From Oscarella lobularis (taxonomy: Eukaryota; Porifera; Homoscleromorpha; Homosclerophorida; Oscarellidae): a stretch of DNA of 64,000 bases. Position numbers and translations under genes: made by a program. Of this stretch, positions 20,329 through 31,156 are shown in pieces (position 1 is the stretch's first letter; every line of letters begins with the position of its first letter). The stretch lies in assembly GCF_947507565.1 (NCBI RefSeq), contig NC_089179.1, forward strand, positions 1,939,747 through 2,003,746, read 5' to 3'. The notes under the pieces are model-generated. The model was not told where the DNA came from, ran no database searches, and was given only the letters and a program-made list of their open reading frames with translations.

Positions 20329-21490
20329 CTAAGGCGAATCTACTGTAGCGTCGTCGATGACAGCACACTCTTCAACGCTATCCATGACGACGCCCTCTTC
20401 AGTGTCATCAATAATAACGCATTCGCTAATTTCTTCCTCTTCGTCTTCGGAGAAAGGATCGTCGTTGTCCTGTTCTATCTGTCTGCAGCTAACGATAGAG
20501 CTTTTGTCTGCTCAGCGATTGCTTCTCTTGCCTCAGGTGCTATATCATCAGATTTAAGGCATTTCACTTTTCCGTCTTCGCTGCCATCAACATTTCCAGA
20601 AATACCGCAAACGACGAACGATTTCACTATTGTTTCACGCGTAACGGACTGCCACGCTAGCTTCACCCACTCAAGGCACTGAGCTTTACTCGGGGCTCGG
20701 ACATTACCTTGTGCAGTGTAAGATTTCTCGCCAGATATCATCCAATGGGTGTACAGAGACTTGTATGCCTCTTTAAAAGGCTTATTCCAGCTAACGTCGG
20801 CTGGCTGCAGCTGACTAGTAAGACCGCCAGGAATTACGCTCACATCGGTGTTTGCTCTAGTATTGACGTGGCTGGCGACGCTTGGCTTCAAATGACAGCG
20901 AAATGCGTCACATACGAGCAGTCTTCGACAGAAATTGATTTTATCCCAAGCACGGTCAACCCAATCTTTTGTTAACGATTCGTTCATCCATCCGTTAGCG
21001 CTGTATGTTACAATGACGCCCGCAATTTTCGCTAGATCAGCATCCTGTCTCACGCCTTTAAACACGACGTAAGGTTTCAGCTTTCTACCATCGGCTAGAG
21101 CACCGAGAACAACTGTGAATCGCATTTTTGTGCCCGGTCGTGCGAACAGACACAGTTTTTCCCCTCGACGAGAAACCGTAGTGTTGCCTGGCATGTCCAT
21201 CCAGACAGGAGTTTCGTCCATATTTCCTATAGCAGCAAGGCTGTATTTTTTATCCAGGCGCATCTTGCGGGTTTAACGAAGCTGACAATTTTTGGAATAA
21301 GATCTCTAGGAAGCTTCTGCCCGACAGTTGTTCTTCTTCTGATCGAAGAGTTGAAGCGAGCAAAAAACCTCCAAAGCCAACCTCTGCTGGCAGCAAAGTT
21401 ACTGTCACCTCTTTCGTGCGCTATAGACAGAGCCTTCTCTTTAATAGCGCTGCATGTTACGCGACCATTCAAGTCGCGCTTCACTAACAC
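20329..21490 (-). pseudogene. Pogo/Tigger-like transposase (DDE_1 with CENP-B-type HTH)
   Basis: The N-terminal part (21490-21250) has SRGWLWRFFARFNSSIRRRT, typical of the CENP-B/Tc5 helix-turn-helix. After a short break the DDE_1 core (21263-20475) shows NMDETPVWMDMPGNTTVSRR, LGALADGRKLKPYVVFKG, LLVCDAFRCHL and LTSQLQPADVSWNKPFKEA, placing three catalytic acidic residues in the expected contexts. After a shift at 20475, an acidic tail (DPFSEDEEEEISECV) continues to a stop at 20329-20331. The first HTH is missing upstream of 21490. The family inserts at TA. Confidence 0.85.
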
Positions 21491-21541
21491 TCTTCCGCTG
21501 CTGAAAGTACACCTAGTATAGCTACGGCAGTCAGTAGTTGC

Positions 21542-21959
21542 GGGGTTGATAGCTTTTGGGAAGGTTCAATTTGAAGGGGAGGACGGGATCAGGGAGTTTA
21601 GCGGCTGAGTTCTTCTCGCAGCTCATTCCCGAGGTTTTTGGTTCTGGTTCCGAAATTTTTGAAAGGAATGGCGGAAGTATTTTGTATTCCATATTTCGTA
21701 TTTGACATATAATCTGTCCTAACCCTGATTTGTATTCCATGATTCCTGTTTCGTATTAAGTATATCTAGCTTTTATTATTTGCTTTCTCGTCATTAATTG
21801 CGTAATTAAATAATTAATTGACGTTCACTGCTGCATGTACTTGTACTAAAAACTTACTAAGAACTTACGGCACATTTCTCATTTCATAAAGCATTAGTCA
21901 AAGTGATGTAGAATTTTACAGCAGCTTTAAACGCGGAAGAGTCACCGTTGACAGAGCCA
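21542..21959. other. Unassigned AT-rich sequence
   Basis: It contains a low-complexity stretch (21670-21770) of TTGTATTCC and TTTCGTATT-like words, similar to the reverse complement of the 25.5-25.7 kb tract. No gene is recognised. Confidence 0.5.
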
Positions 21960-23470
21960 TAAATGACTTTAACTGAGGGAAATCGCTGTTCAAAAAAAAC
22001 TGTCTTCTCAAATGCCGTTCAGGATACTGCTCCAAGGGGTCATGACCAAAAGTGCTTTGACGGGTTAAGGTGCTCCTTGGGTTTCAAAATCGGTAACCGC
22101 TTCTTCGACAGTTGGTATAGCGGCAAATGGTACAATTCCAGTTTGTTTGTTGGATAACGCAAGTTCATTGGGAATTCCTTTTCCTGTAGCTATTGCAATA
22201 ATTACAAGCATGACATAAAAAATTATTGGATACTAACCTGGAATTGTATGGTTGTTCCATGAAGAAACCATGACTTGACAGCCGTGCGCAGCAACTTTCT
22301 TCGATAAACTGCGTACATGTGTGCAGGATTCACCATGTCGATTCGTCCGCATCAAACATTTCATTAATTACCAACTTTATTGGATAGTTGACCCTACCGT
22401 TTACTTCAACCCAGATTCGTTCTACAATGTGATTCTACCAAAAAACGGAATTGCCGTGAAATTACTTTTGTGGACGGTGATTGTACAACAGAACGGCGTC
22501 GAGTGTTTGTCCGAAAATCACTGAGCATGTCCTGTACGTGAAGTAAAAGAGAGGTCTCAAGGCCGTGATCAACTCGAACAGTATCCCAGATGCCAATGTT
22601 CCAAAGAATAGGTCTAAAATGAAGATACGGAAACAGTGTTAAAAAGTACGTTAGCTTTAACATACTCAAAAAGGAATTCATAAGTGGTTATTGAATTCTT
22701 TATAGACATTGCTATTAGCGAGACAATCATTCCAGAATATCCGTCAACAGCAGCGTAGTGAGTAACGCCATACGTAACAAGTTTTTCGTTCTAATCGGCG
22801 TGCAACTTATGGCCAAAATATTCTGCCGTGTATGGAATTGTGTTTGTCTGCCGAGCAGTTCTGGTCTGACGAAGTCGGTGATAACTAGCCTCGCAAGCCA
22901 GTCCCTTCTCCCTGATCTCCCGTATACACACGGTAGGGGAGAAGGGCCTGGTACTTGAACGGAGCGTCATAGGTCATGTGATGCCCGGTCTTGTTGGCGT
23001 GGTCGACCGAGTTGTAGGCGCGGTCGACCACGCCAACAAGACCGGGCATCACATGACCTATGACGCTCCGTTCAAGTACCAGGCCCTTCTCCCCTACCGT
23101 GTTTATACGGGAGATCAGGGAGAAGGGACTGGCTTGCGAGGCTAGGTGATAACCAGGCGTAACCACACGCCAAGACTCGGCAAATCTTCTGGAGCTGACT
23201 CGAAAGCCTCTTGAGAGCAAATACCCTTTTATGGTTTTTCGGCCATAAGTAGGTCCAACCTGTCAATAAATTAGACCATAAGTCACCTAGGTGACTGCTT
23301 AGACAAAATTCTTTCTACCTCTTGAACGGCTTCAAATACCATTCGATTTAGCTCCACTTCGCTTACACGACTTCTCGACGAAATGCAGTTTCGTTCGCAA
23401 AAACGGCGAACGCTTCTTTCACTAAAGCCGCGTTGTTGGCCCAAATTTGCAGTCAGGCGCCTGCTGATGT
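21960..23470 (-). pseudogene. Integrase-core (IS3EU/Ginger-like) transposase, split by a MITE
   Basis: Minus-strand order: an HTH-like leader with RGFSERSVRRFCERNCISSR (23440-23370); VGPTYGRKTIKGYLLSRGFR (about 23255-23200); the insertion at 22886-23144; RQTNTIPYTAEYFGHKLHAD (about 22835) and HYAAVDGYSGMIVS (about 22745); WDTVRVDHGLETSLLLHVQD (about 22580) and VVQSPSTK; EVNGRVNYPIKLVINEMFDA (about 22410); and finally GIPNELALSNKQTGIVPFAA (about 22170). The D...D...E pattern and the GRVNYPIK signature fit the rve-type transposases of invertebrates. Stops, shifts and the insertion make it inactive. The superfamily name is from memory. Confidence 0.75.
22886..23144. mobile_element. 259-bp palindromic miniature element with 9-bp TSD
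   Basis: A near-perfect inverted repeat: arms of about 122 bp with a single clear mismatch around a 13-base loop. It starts TAGCCTCGCAAGCCAG and is flanked by GGTGATAAC at 22877-22885 and 23145-23153. Each arm has its own internal hairpin (CCCTTCTCC with GGAGAAGGG). The terminal TAGCCTCG, the hairpin and GGCCTGGTAC are shared with the ends of the RecQ element at 8154. Confidence 0.92.
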
Positions 23471-23646
23471 CTTCGTGTGTTAGTCCCTCTTACCATGCCT
23501 TGTATAACAGCTGGATTCAGTTCGTTCATTTCTCAGATGCTTAGGTCAGTTCACGTGAGGCAGACATCGAAATGCGCATGTACCATTCCCATGTGGTGGC
23601 ATTCCAACGTTTTTGCCCATGCTCGAATTAACGTTGCGCATCAGCT

Positions 23647-24910
23647 ATGGAAGAAGAACTCACAGTGTCCAGGGGTAGAAAGGAGCGGAGGCCTCGTCCC
23701 ACTCAAATTACGGCTTCTCGTTTGGCGACTCTTTTCAACGTACGCCTTTTGTGTGCTAGCGGACTCACGAATTGAGTTGCTGACTCGCGCATTTCGTTTT
23801 AGATCACCGACCTGACCGTCCACGTCGTCGATGATGCGACTGGCCGAGTAGAATTTCCGGACTCATTCGGAAACTTCAATTTGGATTCGTTTCCTGGGAA
23901 TTCGCGACTCTACGTATGCGGCGATGAAAAAGAGGGCGCTACATTTGCATCTCCGCCATCGACGTCAAAGCAAAGTGTTTACGCTGCCACTACTCCATTT
24001 TCCGGTTCTGGCGCCTATTCTACGACCGACGGCATGCCTACTTCTAGCTACGACTCTTCGTCTACGGAAGACTTCCCGGAGGAAGATCAGCGGGCAAACA
24101 AACGTGGACGTTTAGCTATTGAAGGTCGACGTATTCGAATTTTTGAGGGAAGAATCAAAAGCGGGAATGTGACGAAAACAGGAAATCAACTTTGGGTGAC
24201 AATTAACGAAAAAACAGCAAATATGCCTTACGTTCGCCAAGCAGTTTCCAATAAACTTCGAAAGGAAAACTTGGTTTGTTGTTAGTCCGGACAGTATGCA
24301 AATCAATGATCTGCCTGGGACGCGCGGCAAAGCAGATGTCTAATTGATACTGTCACTCATAACATTTTAATAACGGTATCTCATGTTTAGGTATTGGATT
24401 CTGGGGTCAACGAGCAAGACATGTGTACGCAGTTCCTGAAAGTGATGTTCCCGCTACAGTGACAGTATCATCAAGCGATACTGAAGAATATGACGAAGGC
24501 AAGGAAATATTCAATCCTCCAAAAGCAAAGAAAATGACAGGAACTACGTCATCGACGTCTGATTCGCCCATTTTGAAAACATCGAAAGCAAAGTCGAAGA
24601 GATGGATAGAAAGCTCGCTCAGAGTTTCGTCATCCCAGCAGCTGTTCAGACGGCGCTTCAGCAATTTTTTTCTTGCAAAATCTGTCTTCAAAAACCGCTT
24701 CTTTCAACACCTATGATTGCTTCATGCTGTCAATCAATTATCGGATGTGAGGCCTGTGTGGCAGCTTGGTATGAAGATGATAAAGACAATGAAAAGAATT
24801 GTCCCAACTGCCGCTCGGAAGGAGCAAAACCAAAAACCTTCCAACTGCGTGGCGTTGAAGACGTCCTTTCCGAAATGAGCCATTTCAGCACCGGACAGGT
24901 TGACCACTGA
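23647..24910 (+). pseudogene. RING-finger protein, transposon-associated type
   Basis: Exon 1 (23647-23739) encodes MEEELTVSRGRKERRPRPTQ and more. A phase-0 GT-AG intron of 63 bases (23740-23802) precedes exon 2, with ITDLTVHVVDDATGRVEFPD, a Ser/Thr-rich middle and RIRIFEGRIKSGNVTKTGN. The frame is lost near 24270 and coding seems to resume at about 24390. The final part (24602-24910) carries a cysteine-rich RING/U-box-like module: SCKICLQKPLLSTPMIASCC, GCEACVAAWYEDD and NCPNCRSEGAKPK. RING proteins are E3 ubiquitin ligases. Similar solitary genes are frequent in fish and invertebrate genomes, and a mobile origin is inferred. Confidence 0.7.
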
Positions 24911-24966
24911 CTTGAATTGCTCCCTGCTTTGTTGCAGGAAATCAGTAAACTTTGTGGGTTGAGAAA

Positions 24967-25148
24967 CAGTGGTATTACTGCTTGCGTTGCACTAATACCA
25001 CTGACAGTTAATTGAAGGGATTAGGGATTGTTACTGCTTGCGTTGCAGTAATAATCTACTTTTGAGAGAACTAGACTAGATTACTGCTTGTGTTGCAGTA
25101 ATCTAGTTTTGGGAGGACTGGAAAAATAACTGCTTGCGTTGCAGTTTA
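24967..25148 (+). repeat. Array of four hairpins with conserved 7-nt loop
   Basis: Four stem-loops at about 50-base spacing: 24967-25003, 25026-25056, 25076-25106 and 25128-25146. Each has the loop TTGCGTT (TTGTGTT in the third) closed by ACTGC and GCAGT-like arms. Outer stem sequences differ between copies yet remain complementary: stem 1 14 of 15, stem 2 12 of 12 with one G-T pair, stem 3 12 of 12 (CTAGATTACTGC), stem 4 six pairs. Immediately downstream of the RING gene. Confidence 0.85.
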
Positions 25149-25789
25149 AGTTACAGACGTAAAAGAAATAAAAGCACTGAAAATCCAAGGCAACTGAATA
25201 AATAATTTTTTTGAAAGCTTTTGTCAAACTCTAAATGGGTTATTGAATGTACAGGTATGCAGATGAATGATAATGCCTTTGAATCGTACCGAAAATAACA
25301 ATATAGCAACAAACAAATTGCTACATTAGTCATTCCACAACAACGGTATAAAAATATGAACAGAGACTACGAAATCAGCATGAAAGTATATAATAATTTA
25401 ATTTAATTTAATATATAAAAATTGTGAATACAACGCCATAATAGGAAATACGAACCATGGCATACAAATCAGCGTTACATTTGAGATACGAAAGACGGCA
25501 TGCAGAATAATAAACAGGAAATGCGAAAAGGAATTACGAAACTCAAAATACGAAATATGGAATACAGAATACGAAACAGGAAATACAAGTAAGAAATACA
25601 AAATACAGAATGCGAAATACGAATTATAGAATGCGAAATACGAAATACGAAATACGAAATACGAAATACAGAATGGCCGAAAGGTTGCACGGACCTGCAC
25701 GGACCACCGAAAGGTGCACGGACCGAAATGTTTCAATGAAATGTCATTTGGTATGGCGCTATATCAGGGTCAAAAATAGTGAACATGTA
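25149..25789. repeat. Low-complexity AAATACGAAATACG tract and AT-rich flank
   Basis: From about 25480 to 25680 the sequence is a degenerate 10-base repeat (GAAATACGAA and variants). The preceding part is AT-rich and holds no gene. Confidence 0.7.
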
Positions 25790-25945
25790 TTGATGAATGA
25801 TGAATAGGTTTATTGATGAATGATGAATAGGTTTATTGATGAATGATGAATAATCATTGATGAATGATGAATAGGTTTATTGATGAATGATGAATAGGTT
25901 TATTGATGAATAATGAATAGGTTTATTGATGAATGATGAATGAGT
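25790..25945 (+). repeat. 23-bp minisatellite
   Basis: About six copies of TGATGAATGATGAATAGGTT plus TAT, with minor length changes. It is followed to 26230 by sequence with no recognised gene. Confidence 0.9.
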
Positions 25946-26238
25946 TATTTATCGTTTGTCATTACTTTGTGACGTGAAGGTTGACGTCATTTTAGGCGTT
26001 GGCTATAACTTAATTTGGCATTCTGACGTAAAATTAGGCGGTGGCCAATTCCATACATGGTGTGCTGATCACGTGTTACCTTTTTCAACCAATGGTACAG
26101 AGTGATGCGTAAGCGGACGTCCCGTACGAAATCTTCGCTAGCTTTCTCTATTTACACTTCGTGGTATCTGTTTGTAAGGTTCGTTCATGAATCGCGCTAT
26201 GCAGGCCTCTGCCTTATTTTCTAATGGGGAACAGAGTA

Positions 26239-26385
26239 ATGAGTTCGAAGAAGAAGCAGAAGCGCGACGACTGTCTGGAAGCCATGGAAGCAATGGAAGC
26301 ATCGTTTGTTGAGATGAAGCGTCGACTATCCCGCTTGGGAGAAGAAGATGGCGACGGCACTGGCGGATCGCCGCATTTTTTCTAA
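26239..26385 (+). CDS. 48-residue charged small protein, hypothetical
   Basis: The ATG at 26239 encodes a short lysine/arginine and glutamate-rich protein (MSSKKKQKRDDCLEAMEAME and so on) with helical propensity in the middle and a glycine-rich end, stopping at 26383-26385. An AATAAA lies about 30 bases downstream (near 26416). I recognise no family. The clean frame and the poly(A)-type signal are the only support. It could equally be a remnant exon. Confidence 0.3.
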   Translation: MSSKKKQKRDDCLEAMEAMEASFVEMKRRLSRLGEEDGDGTGGSPHFF

Positions 26386-27346
26386 ACGAAAAGACATATC
26401 CGTATGATCTTTCCTAATAAACGCATTTATTGTTCGTACGGTGAGAGAGGCGAAATTTTAAGTTTCTGTGCTACGTTTGCATGCGTATTTAGAAATTTCG
26501 TATCAATGAATTAAAAACTCGCAAGGCCTAAATAAATTACCCTTCCCTTGCGCTATGATTGCGCCTACGTGAATCCTTATATTTTCTGCGGTGATCTTAT
26601 TTTTCTGCGGTTACCAGTACTGTGTCAATTTTAAGCCATTTTAGTCTAAGCGCGCGCACATGCGCAGTGAAAGTCCGTACTGCTCGGATTGTAGAGAAAT
26701 GGATATGAAACGCACGCTACCGTACGTTGCGTAGGATCATCCGCGACATGCCTCGCCCCCGCCTCTCCGCTTGTTCGTAACACACTCAACTTGACTCAAG
26801 TAGTGTTTGTCTAAAAGGATCGACCGCTTACCATATCTAATTAATTGACGTAAGGTGACACTGACATCTTTGAAGTACCTAGTAAACCCTTTAACGAAGT
26901 CAACAGCGGACTCGGCCGAGTCTCTTCACCCGTTTCTCTCGCGAGACTTCCTCGTGAGACGCTTGTGTATCACAGTTGTCGTATGGCGTCTGCTTCCGTC
27001 GCGCTCATGATAATCCAGGCCTTCATTATGATCCCCTGCGTGGCTCTGTCTGCGAGCCGAAGCGTTTACGTCGCGTTCCAGCCAAATACCTCGGCACCGA
27101 TTTGGGGAGTCGTTTGTGCAGCATTTGCGAGAAAACTGTAGAGAGTTCCCGCAATCCATGATGTCTTTGCCATTGTAGATTGGCACAGGACAGCTACGTA
27201 ATATGGGGAAGAGAAAGTTTACGCTTGGAAGAGGCCAAAAAATTCGGAGAGGAAAATACAGTCCGCCGAACGCGCAAAGTTGGAGGTGCCTCATGTACGC
27301 TTATAATGGTGGTTCATACTTATTTTTACGTTTTTCGTTTTCATAG
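26386..27346. other. No gene assigned; possible coding fragments
   Basis: 26430-26930 shows nothing. From 26960 to 27300 overlapping plus-strand frames include VPAKYLGTDLGSRLCSICEK, a possible zinc-binding C-x-x-C, but no frame is consistently open. It may be a degraded 5' part of the following exon's gene. Confidence 0.35.
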
Positions 27347-27511
27347 ACATCATTGGAAACAATTAGAAATTCTATAACACTTCCAAGTGAAAACTGGGTG
27401 GTTTCACGGCAATGTGAACAACTGAGCATATGCCAAATTAATCAACAAAATGACCAGCCAGTCTTGGCTAAATGGATGACGGACGCAGCGCAACAGGAAG
27501 AAATCGCCTAA
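27347..27511 (+). CDS. Terminal exon of unknown transposon-type gene
   Basis: A TTTTCATAG acceptor at 27346 is followed by 55 codons in one frame ending at 27509-27511. It includes LPSENWVVSRQCEQLSICQI and PVLAKWMTDAAQQEE. From memory, the NWVxSRxCEQLxICQI phrase recurs in uncharacterised sponge proteins. Donor exons upstream could not be fixed. No enzymatic motif is present. Confidence 0.35.
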   Translation, partial: TSLETIRNSITLPSENWVVSRQCEQLSICQINQQNDQPVLAKWMTDAAQQEEIA

Positions 27512-27571
27512 CCCACCTAGCTATTGAGCAGTAAAAATGGACTGAAAGTATCTTGATAGTAATCTACGTTA

Positions 27572-28010
27572 TTTTTAGCCTTAGTTCTAACTACGGCTAT
27601 GCGATCAAATCGAACGGCGGAAACGTTGACGAGATGAAGAAAGGCGTAATGACGACGCTTTATCACAGCTGTGAAGCGTTTGACAAGAACAAAAGGGTTG
27701 GTGATAAGCTATGAAGCAGTACATAGGTTTACTGATTATAGGTCGGTCAGAAGGATCCATCTCCAGGGCATTCCTTCGACCACGGTCCGACTTGCTGTCC
27801 ACAAACCGCGGAAGAACGGCATCAATTCTGCCCGGAAGGCGAAAGATCTTGGTGCTGGTGGCAGCGATCCACAAGTCGGAAAAAATGCGACAGAAAAATC
27901 TCGTCCTCTTCCTCACGCCTTCTTTCATGAATTGAAGGGAATATTTGACGACCTGTCGACTCCAGCGCTTCTGGAAAGCTGCAATGGACAAACGCAAAAC
28001 GACGTAAGTT
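27572..28010 (+). pseudogene. Fragment of a MULE-type transposase
   Basis: The plus-strand frame reads YGYAIKSNGGNVDEMKKGVM and TTLYHSCEAFDKNKRVGDKL. After a shift it reads RPLPHAFFHELKGIFDDLST and LLESCNGQTQND, then a GTAAGT donor. The order (AIxxN...MKxxV...LYH, then the LS..LLxxCxxGxTQN block) matches a widespread invertebrate transposase family that I associate with Mutator-like elements. The catalytic N-terminal part is missing here. A second copy of the same C-terminal region lies at 47.05-47.77 kb. Confidence 0.5.
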
Positions 28011-28039
28011 CTGAAAAGTTCTTTACGTAAGCACAACAA

Positions 28040-29945
28040 GGATATTGCTGTAGAACGAATCCTTCCGATAAAAGGCCGTTCAATCGCGACACCTGGAACT
28101 CCATACCCTGCAGGCGTCTTAGAAAAGAGAGTCTCATACGCCACGAAGAATGCCAAGCGCACCGCGACAGTGTTAAGCTAGAACGAATTGCGTCAAGGAC
28201 TAACGTTTCTTCGGCGATTGCACCTACTTTGCCTGAAAAGGGAATGCAGCAAGCCTTCTGCTGTTTGTACTTCTTAGCCAAGCACCGAATACCTCATACC
28301 ACCAATTTTGAAGTTAAATGAAGTACTTGGCTTGAAAATTCTTTCCGAAATTTCAAGCGCTCGCAACGCCATCTACACAAGCGACAAAGCAGTGCAAGAA
28401 ATGCTCTACGTGATGTCAGAAGTCGTTGAGAAGGCAATCTTGTGCGACATGAAGAAGTCCCAGCATTATTCACTAATGTTTGACGAAACGACTGATTGCA
28501 CAGTGACAGAGCAGCTTGCAGTACACGGTCGCTTTATTGACAGCGACACTGGAGAACTCAGAAGCCATTCCTAAAAATCATTGACGTTCTACAACCAGAA
28601 GTTGAAGGAGCAGCAGGAAGTGGAGAGACAACTCTGAGCGTTGGAGCAAGAACGATCACACACAGAATTGAAGAACTCATTCAACATTCCGGACTAGACG
28701 TCAAATACTTACGTGGAATAGGGACTGATGGTGCCGCTACAATGACCGGTTGTCGAAACGGCGTGGTAGCTTGCTTGAAAGAAAGGCTCCATCTGCCATA
28801 GGTATCCACTGTGCTGCTCATCGCGTCAATTTGGCCTCTACGCAAGCTGCTGCAGGCGTTCCTTATGTAAAAAAAATTTAACGACATTATTCGACAGCTG
28901 TACGACTTTTTTGACAACAGCGCAGTTAGAAGCGCTGGGCTTCAAGCAGTTGAGTCGATACTGAAGGAAAAAGGTCGCTTACTTGCTCCATGCTCTACAA
29001 GATGGCTCAGCGTTGAACGCAGCGTGAGCAGACTGAAATCTTGCATCTCGTCCGTCATAATCAGTCTCCAGAGAGAAGGAGAGGAAAGAAGCAATGCTAA
29101 GGCCGTTGGATTGCATTCACTGGTATGCAAAAACTTGTTTTTGGCCACCATGCTTCTTCTGAGCGATGCGCTGCCTCACGTTTCGCTCTTGTCTCGCTGT
29201 TTTCAAGCAGAGCATTGCGACTACAGCACAATACCGCAGCAGGTAGAAGCCGCTGTGACAGCATTGACCCATATGGCAAACCTCAAGAGCTTTCCAGATG
29301 TTATTGCGAAGTTGCAGAGTTCTGGTATCAGCGTTCCTGGTCAGTTTAATAAGGAAACATTCAACAGTACGGTTAGAGTTCCGTTTCTAAACGCTCTTAT
29401 TGGAACTTGAGACAAGAGCGTAATGGCAGCTTTTGATGTCTTTGACACCAGGAAAATTCCGAACGCCTCTGCCGAAAGCTCACCTGAGGCAATTGAGGCC
29501 TTCGCATCATTTGGAAACGCTCACATCGAGTCTCTTCACAACCACTTTAGTACTTCGGATGAATTTGATCTCTCCGACTGCCTGGACGAGTGGGCAAGTT
29601 TTCGGCAACTTTGTTTAATTAACAAAGAAAGGTCAACTTTCTTCTCAGAAGGCAACCATTGAATACCTCTGCACCAACGTTTCAGCGCAGCAGGTGTATC
29701 CTAGACTATCGTCGTTCGCCAAAGTATGCCGAGTTATTCCGATTCACACGGCAAGCATTGAGAGGACGTTCTCTCAACTGAAACTCATCAAAACGAGAAT
29801 TCGCAATAGAATGAACGAAAGAAGTCTAGACGCTCTGCTTAGAATCGCAATAGAAGCACCGGATAATATAGAAGATTTTTCGTTCAAAAAAGCTGTTTCT
29901 CTTTGGGCGTCAAAGAAAAATAGACGAATTCATGTAGGACATTAG
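28040..29945 (+). pseudogene. hAT transposase with BED/TTF-like zinc finger
   Basis: The start region has a C2H2-like finger (YCCRTNPSDKRPFNRD ... CRRLRKESLIRHEECQAH). It continues with FCCLYFLAKHRIPHTTNFE, then a shift. Next come ILCDMKKSQHYSLMFDETTD (first catalytic aspartate), YLRGIGTDGAATMTGCRNGV, HCAAHRVNLASTQAAAGVPY, LLAPCSTRWLSVERSVSRLK and, at the end, IPIHTASIERTFSQLKLIKT with RIRNRMNERSLDALLRIAIE, the hAT C-terminal dimerisation motif. It is split over about six frame segments. The type resembles C17orf113/ZNF862-like hAT proteins. Confidence 0.85.
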
Positions 29946-30104
29946 CCTAATTTTTTCTACCTGGAGCATTGTGTGTAGATAGAGCGTAAGATTGCTCAGA
30001 ATGCAGGAAAACCAATTTTGAATGACCACGGCCCCTAAAAAATTTGTTCGGGGTGCAGCCCCGAACCCCCGACCCACACTCACAAATTTTTCGGCAGAAC
30101 CCTG
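29946..30104 (+). mobile_element. Right end of the 28-kb hAT element
   Basis: The non-coding tail ends TCGGCAGAACCCTG at 30104; read inward this is CAGGGTTCTGCCGAAAAATT, a typical hAT terminus. A GGGTGCAGCCCCGAACCCC hairpin precedes it. No matching left end with the same flank (AGAATTGC) was found, so the 5' side is truncated or fused to the MULE fragment. Confidence 0.6.
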
Positions 30105-31156
30105 AGAATTGCGTTTTTACCTCCATGAAAACGGTCCCACATCATTCGCTTGTAAAGAAACCGTCTCCAGCTATAACCGATTCCTACAATGTACAAGGCT
30201 CGTATTCTCTTAATTTAGAGCGTTACAGTCTTATTTTTATTTGCACGTCGCCAATTAATTAGTTGAAATTACCTGCACCTGACTGGATTCGAGTGCTGCA
30301 AATAACAACGCCTTTTCCATTGTCAATTAAAAAAGCGCTTACATATATTTTGTATTAGGATTATTTTAATTGATTAACCTGTGCATTTTTCACCAGATCT
30401 TTGAGCTTAAAAACGTCGCGTTCCAGAGACGTGAGAACATCTACAATTGTTTCAATGTATTCAATCTAGACAAGATACTAATAATGTCATTTTGGGACTC
30501 AAGTCATCTCATATTGACTTGCCAGGTGTGACGGCTGCCAGGGCATGCAGAAATCACATATGGCTAGTATCATCCTAGCTTCTTTGTGGATAACTCGGAA
30601 CGGGAGTAAAAGACCCCGCCGAAGTGCCGTAAAGTCAACACGCCCAAAATGTCGACAAACGCTGCTTTAGTGACAAACGACAACCTCGGGGCTAGCCGGA
30701 GATACTAAGAAACGCGATAAATGTCAGCGGCCGGCACGGAGACTTGTCGCTAGAAGTTTACTCCGCCAACGTTTAGCATATGCGTACTTTTATGCACGAA
30801 AAAATATTAGGCCTTTCCATGGGCAACTGGAATCTGAGCTATACAACACATTAGTCATTTATAACCTAAAGAATAAGAGGAAATGTCCTTAAATAAGGAA
30901 AAAGACGAACACGAAATGTATTATCCGGAAAGTGGTTATGTATGTGGAAAATTTATCGTCCGGGACTGCAGCCCGTGACGTAATGGCCCATCCCTTGTAG
31001 GTATACTAGATAATGATGGCTTGGATAGCCATCATGAGGAGCCTCCCACCGCTCTTACCGTTTTAAATAATAAAAAATAATAAATAAAACAAGTGATTAC
31101 ACTTTTCATTGTTACATCACGCCTAGATATCTATTTTCAGATAATAGCGCGAATCA
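30105..31156. other. No gene; possible retroposon tail at the end
   Basis: No coding region is recognised. At 31013-31035 there is a perfect 9-bp stem (ATGATGGCT around TGGAT), followed by an A/T-rich tail of AAATAATAAA-type repeats at 31066-31088. This combination suits the 3' end of a SINE or LINE, but no body was identified. Confidence 0.4.

Larger units (their letters stand above)
19669..21541. mobile_element. Pogo/Tigger-type element with HIRAN cargo, right end lost
   Basis: A left end CCGTATTTCACCGAATAGTA follows a TA dinucleotide at 19667-19668 and is trailed by four CGGCTACTATT motifs up to 19769. Inside are a plus-strand HIRAN gene and a convergent minus-strand pogo transposase. The matching right terminus is not found near 21540, so that side is truncated or rearranged. 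The end at 21541 marks only where transposase similarity stops. Confidence 0.65.

Noticed and set aside
24967..25148. CRISPR array or integron attC-like array
   Set aside because: The repeats are hairpins with variable stems, four copies only, in a eukaryotic context with introns; there are no spacers or cas genes.
27605..28162. 185-residue minus-strand frame
   Set aside because: The plus strand carries recognisable MULE-type and hAT finger segments over the same bases; the minus frame has no signature.
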